A stretch of 27,407 bases of DNA from NCBI GenBank assembly GCA_036310005.1, contig JAXJSP010000051.1, positions 1-27,407 of the forward strand. The letters run 5' to 3'. The position numbers and the translations under genes were made by a program. Below, piece after piece: positions 24,373 to 27,407 of this stretch (position 1 is the stretch's first letter; every line of letters starts with the position of its first letter). The DNA comes from JAXJSP01 sp036310005. Its GTDB lineage: Bacteria; Bacillota; Clostridia; Oscillospirales; Acutalibacteraceae. The notes below the pieces were generated by a model. It was not told the origin of the DNA. It searched no databases and saw nothing but the letters and a program-made list of their open reading frames with translations.

Positions 24373-25224
24373 TTATACCCCCGAGTATGCTGAAAATCCG
24401 CCATCTATCGGTAAAACTACACCTGTGATAAAGCCTGCTGCTTCATTATTAAGTAAAAACAGCAGTCCGCCATCAAGTTCGTTAGCCTCACCAAATCTGC
24501 CCATAGGTGTAGCGGCTAAAATTTTTCCTGTTCTTGCAGTAGGTGTTCCGTCATCGTTAAAGAGCAATTTTGCATTCTGCTTTGTTGAGAAAAAGCCCGG
24601 TGCTATTGCATTTACGCGGATGCCCACTTTTGAGAAGTGTACTGCAAGCCACTGTGTAAAGTTTGAAATTGCCGCCTTAGCACCCGAATAGGCAGGAATT
24701 TTTGTAAGCGGCGTAAAAGCGTTCATACTTGAAATGTTGAGCATGTTGCATCCCTGTCTGCCGACCATCTGACGAGCAAACGCCTGAGTAGGTATCAGAG
24801 TGCCCAAGAAGTTAAGATTGAATACAAAACCGACACCGTCACTTTCAAGGTCGAAGAAGCTTTTTGTGTCGGCATCGATGTCACCGAGTTCAAAGTATTC
24901 CTTATCGGTTGTTGCCTTCGGGTTATTTCCGCCCGCACCGTTTACTAAAATATCGCATTTGCCGAAATCTTTTTCTACCTCGTCTGCGACCTCATAGCAT
25001 GCAGTTTTATCGAGTACATTACACTTATAAGCTTTAGCAACACCTCCCTCGGCGGTAATTTCATCAGCATATTGCTTTGCGGCATCGTAGTAAAGGTCAA
25101 GAAGAGCTACTTTAGCACCGGCACGCGCAAGTGTTTTTGAAAATGCCGAGCAAAGTACACCGCCTGCTCCTGTTACTACTGCAACTTTTCCTGTTAAATC
25201 AGTATTTAAGACATTTTTATTCAT
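24373..25224 (-). CDS. uxuB: SDR-type D-mannonate oxidoreductase (fructuronate reductase)
   Basis: Reduces D-fructuronate to D-mannonate with NAD(P)H. The 283-aa short-chain dehydrogenase has the cofactor motif TGAGGVLCSAF, NAG-type NGAGG, catalytic Ser in NISSMNAF and the YxxxK set PAYSGAK, and a C-terminal LPIDGGFSAYSGV. Length and the long insertion around residues 100-125 (TTDKEYFELGDIDADTKSFF) resemble Bacillus UxuB/YjmF rather than the larger E. coli UxuB. It directly follows uxuA, whose stop overlaps its start codon, and this supports the assignment. Confidence 0.85.
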   Translation of the reverse strand: MNKNVLNTDLTGKVAVVTGAGGVLCSAFSKTLARAGAKVALLDLYYDAAKQYADEITAEGGVAKAYKCNVLDKTACYEVADEVEKDFGKCDILVNGAGGNNPKATTDKEYFELGDIDADTKSFFDLESDGVGFVFNLNFLGTLIPTQAFARQMVGRQGCNMLNISSMNAFTPLTKIPAYSGAKAAISNFTQWLAVHFSKVGIRVNAIAPGFFSTKQNAKLLFNDDGTPTARTGKILAATPMGRFGEANELDGGLLFLLNNEAAGFITGVVLPIDGGFSAYSGV

Positions 25225-26279
25225 TATTTATTCTCCGTTTCCGCCTTTTCACAGGCTTCAAAAAGTCCGTTAATATATGTAGCACCTAAAGCCCTGTCGT
25301 AAAGACCGTATCCGGGCTTTCCGCTTTCACCCCAAATCATTCTGCCATGGTCGGGACGGACATAGCCGTCAAATTTCGTTTCAACGAGTGCCTTTACTAT
25401 TTCGTACATATCAAGACTGCCATTAGCAGAAAGATGTCCGCACTCCTCAAAACTTCCGTCCTCAAGAAGTTTCACCTGTCGGATGTGCATAAAGGCAATT
25501 CTGTCCATACCGCTGTATTTACGCACCATTTTAGGGATATCGTTAAACCCGGCACTTCCGAGACTGCCGGTGCAAAGACAAAGGCTATTAGCCGGGCTGT
25601 CTACAATATTAAGCAATCTGTCGAGATTTTCTTCGTTAGTAATAATTCTCGGGATACCGAAAATCGGATATGGCGGGTCGTCGGGGTGTATTGCCATCTT
25701 AACACCGCATTCTTCGGCAACAGGAATTATTTTTTTAAGAAATTTTTCTAAATTTCTCCAGAGTCCCTCCTCGCCGAGTTTTGAATAAGCACCGATTAAA
25801 TCTCTGACTTCAGATTGAGTATAACTTGAATCCCAGCCAGGCAGATGTATATCGTCCTTTAAAGGATCTAATCCCTTTAACTGTTCCATATACATAACAA
25901 GGCTTGTAGAACCGTCTGCCGCCTTTTTGTCGAGTTGTGTTCTTGTCCAGTCAAAGACCGGCATAAAATTATATGTGATACACTTAACACCGTATTTAGC
26001 ACAGCGGCGGATATTTTCACAATACACCTGAGTATATTCCTCCGCTTTCTCTGTTCCGAGTTTAATTTCCTCGGGCACGGGTACAGATTCAACAATGTCA
26101 AAAATAAGTCCGTTTTCCTCTGCCTGTGTTTTTAATTTTTCGAGACTTTCTTCCGGCCATACCTCACCCGGTTTAACATCATAAACTGCTGTTACTACCG
26201 AGCGCATATTCGGTATCTGTCTTATGTATTCGAGCGAAATCGGGTCACTCTCACCATACCACCTAAAAGACATTTTCAT
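25224..26279 (-). CDS. uxuA: Mannonate dehydratase
   Basis: Converts D-mannonate to 2-keto-3-deoxygluconate; metal-dependent TIM barrel, 351 aa. Signature segments are MSFRWYGESDPISLEYIRQIP at the start, MAIHPDDPPYPIFGIPRI, the Cys/Gly stretch SLCLCTGSLGS, AFMHIRQVK, and GYVRPDHGRMIWGE near the end. I start it at the ATG at 26279 because family members begin MKM(S/T)FRWYG; a GTG at 26291 has AAGGAAG nearby and is a real alternative adding four residues. First gene of the uronate operon and divergent from an AraC-type regulator, its likely activator. No clear sigma-A promoter is visible upstream. Confidence 0.95.
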   Translation of the reverse strand: MKMSFRWYGESDPISLEYIRQIPNMRSVVTAVYDVKPGEVWPEESLEKLKTQAEENGLIFDIVESVPVPEEIKLGTEKAEEYTQVYCENIRRCAKYGVKCITYNFMPVFDWTRTQLDKKAADGSTSLVMYMEQLKGLDPLKDDIHLPGWDSSYTQSEVRDLIGAYSKLGEEGLWRNLEKFLKKIIPVAEECGVKMAIHPDDPPYPIFGIPRIITNEENLDRLLNIVDSPANSLCLCTGSLGSAGFNDIPKMVRKYSGMDRIAFMHIRQVKLLEDGSFEECGHLSANGSLDMYEIVKALVETKFDGYVRPDHGRMIWGESGKPGYGLYDRALGATYINGLFEACEKAETENK

Positions 26280-26414
26280 ATCAATCACCAATCGCTTCCT
26301 TTATATTGTAATGACAGATTTTTGCTGCGAGTATTTAGGTTTATAACATATAATTTTTCATACATATACAACCCCAATATATAAGTATAATAATATAATA
26401 ATCAATACAATTAA

Positions 26415-26432
26415 ATTGTTAAAATTAACAAT
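26415..26432. promoter_or_regulatory. 18-bp palindrome between uxuA and the AraC regulator
   Basis: ATTGTTAA-AA-TTAACAAT, 8-bp perfect arms, 5 bp upstream of the regulator's -35 box. It suits a dimeric repressor or a LacI/GntR-type protein more than AraC, which prefers direct repeats. AT-richness of the region lowers the weight. Confidence 0.35.
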
Positions 26433-26437
26433 ATATA

Positions 26438-26466
26438 TTGCAAATATTATCATATTATATTAATAT
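26438..26466 (+). promoter_or_regulatory. Promoter of the second AraC-type regulator
   Basis: TTGCAA (26438-26443), a 17-bp spacer and TAATAT (26461-26466). GGTGA follows within 7 bp, giving the same very short leader as at the first AraC-type gene. Confidence 0.45.
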
Positions 26467-26481
26467 ATTCACGGTGATACT

Positions 26482-27294
26482 ATGTCAAAATATTTTTCCT
26501 ACAAAGATAAAGATATTTTTATGCATTATAGCCGCGATACAAAACCTGTTCCGTCTGATTTCAGAATGCACACACATGAATATTATGAGTTATATTATTT
26601 TGAGGGCGGCAGCGGTATTTACAGGGTTGAGGGTACACCTTATCTGCTTGAAAGCGGTGACATTCTTATATTGCGACCGGCAGAGGTACACTATATAGAA
26701 ATCAGCAATACTCAACCATATACCAGACTTGCGATTCATTTTAAAGCCGACCTTTTTTCCGATATTGACCCGAGCGGTAAACTTTTAGCACCGTTTAACA
26801 GTCGAAAAATCGGGACTTTCAACCGCTATCGCGCGGACAACTTCAAAAACAAAGATTACAAAGTTTTTATTAAAAACCTTATTAGCGACAGTGCTGACAG
26901 GCGTGTTCAGATAATTACAAATCTATTGCCGCTTTTAAATGAAATTTCTCACGCTTTCAGCTCGGTAACCGAAACGGAGATTAATAAATCGCTCGACAGC
27001 AGAATTATTAATTATATTAACCGACATCTTTACGAGAATATTAACCTTGATGATATATGCGACAGATTTTACATAAGCAAGACGCATCTTTGCCGCATTT
27101 TTAAAAAAGCCACCGCATCGACTGTGGTAGAATATATAACTATAAAAAGGCTTGTTAATGCCAGGCGTCTTATTCTCTCGGGCACTCCGCCTACAAAGGC
27201 ATATTTGCAGTGCGGTTTCAGAGATTACTCAGTCTTCTACCGCGCATATAAAAATAAGTACGGTGTGCCACCGAGCAGAATTGCAGACGATTGA
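26482..27294 (+). CDS. AraC-family regulator of the uronate operon
   Basis: A 270-aa regulator with an N-terminal cupin (RMHTHEYYELYYFEGGSGIYRVEG; GDILILRPAEVHYIEI) for a sugar ligand, and a C-terminal double HTH (NINLDDICDRFYISKTHLCRIFKKATASTVVEYITIKRL; YLQCGFRDYSVFYRAYKNKYGVPPSR). The ATG at 26482 is preceded by GGTGA. It is divergent from uxuA across about 200 bp, and the first AraC-type gene has the same arrangement beside its own enzyme gene. I therefore infer it controls the uxuA-kdgK operon, perhaps with a uronate as inducer. Confidence 0.92.
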   Translation: MSKYFSYKDKDIFMHYSRDTKPVPSDFRMHTHEYYELYYFEGGSGIYRVEGTPYLLESGDILILRPAEVHYIEISNTQPYTRLAIHFKADLFSDIDPSGKLLAPFNSRKIGTFNRYRADNFKNKDYKVFIKNLISDSADRRVQIITNLLPLLNEISHAFSSVTETEINKSLDSRIINYINRHLYENINLDDICDRFYISKTHLCRIFKKATASTVVEYITIKRLVNARRLILSGTPPTKAYLQCGFRDYSVFYRAYKNKYGVPPSRIADD

Positions 27295-27353
27295 TTGCAA
27301 TTTTACATAACATCATGCCGATTGCTACGCTTATTTTTCAAGCACACATAACT

Positions 27354-27391
27354 AAACCGCCATCTTAGAACTTAATCTAAGACGGCGGTTT
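27354..27391 (+). terminator. Terminator after the second AraC-type regulator
   Basis: AAACCGCCATCTTAGA (27354-27369) pairs with 27376-27391 (15 of 16), loop ACTTAA, followed by TTG after a T-run. The one mismatch would be a G-U pair in the minus-strand transcript, so a minus-strand gene beyond the window might use it too. Confidence 0.75.
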
Positions 27392-27407
27392 TTGTTGGTG
27401 GAGGCGA

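Noticed and set aside
24311..24691. A 126-codon + strand frame opposite uxuB
   Set aside because: It is the complement of a well-conserved SDR gene; composition (Pro/Ser-rich) is that of an antisense shadow.
25347..25788. Two + strand frames over 100 codons opposite uxuA
   Set aside because: Antisense to the mannonate dehydratase, no start signals, no known domain.

Overview
The window looks like a chromosomal segment of a low-GC Gram-positive anaerobe, most likely a gut or rumen clostridium (Oscillospirales/Ruminococcus-like). The reasons are strong AGGAGG-type ribosome sites, several TTG/GTG starts, sigma-A-type promoters, a type III glutamine synthetase, SDR-type UxuB, and an Hcp/ferredoxin/Crp set typical of strict anaerobes. 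This is inferred from gene content; no rRNA or tRNA gene was found to confirm it.

Layout. (1) 1-3850: glyS and glnN on the + strand, closed by back-to-back terminators. (2) 3859-7868: a GH38 alpha-mannosidase (-) and a divergent AraC-type regulator (+) that share a 130-bp control region with two direct repeats 21 bp apart. (3) 7856-14747: a minus-strand operon uvrB-uvrA-DUF5685-J-domain protein-membrane protein, tightly packed and partly coupled by overlapping stop/start codons. (4) 14637-18842: an apparent insertion. It holds a Crp/Fnr regulator (-) and a divergent + operon (TIGR04076-like small protein, ferredoxin-like protein, Hcp). It is flanked by related noncoding repeats and, on the far side, by a second copy of the first 91 codons of uvrB. 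(5) 19061-26279: a minus-strand hexuronate operon uxuA-uxuB-two TIM-barrel isomerases-Gfo/Idh/MocA oxidoreductase (frameshifted)-polysaccharide deacetylase-eda-kdgK, with a divergent AraC regulator (26482-27294).

How they work together. UxuB, UxuA, KdgK and Eda form the lower uronate route: fructuronate to mannonate to KDG to KDPG to pyruvate plus glyceraldehyde-3-phosphate. The oxidoreductase, isomerases and deacetylase probably feed unusual or decorated sugars into it. The Crp/Fnr-Hcp cassette is a nitrosative/oxidative stress unit with its control site visible at the class II activator position. UvrB and UvrA perform nucleotide excision repair.

The most notable observation is the uvrB locus. 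The intact gene and the remnant share a 98-bp perfectly identical tract flanked on both sides by roughly 75-82% identical sequence. The apparent native promoter lies in front of the truncated copy. This is what a single crossover between the chromosome and a circular or duplicated donor carrying the Hcp cassette would leave. The second notable item is the Cys-rich J-domain/DUF5685/membrane-protein trio behind uvrA, whose role I cannot assign.
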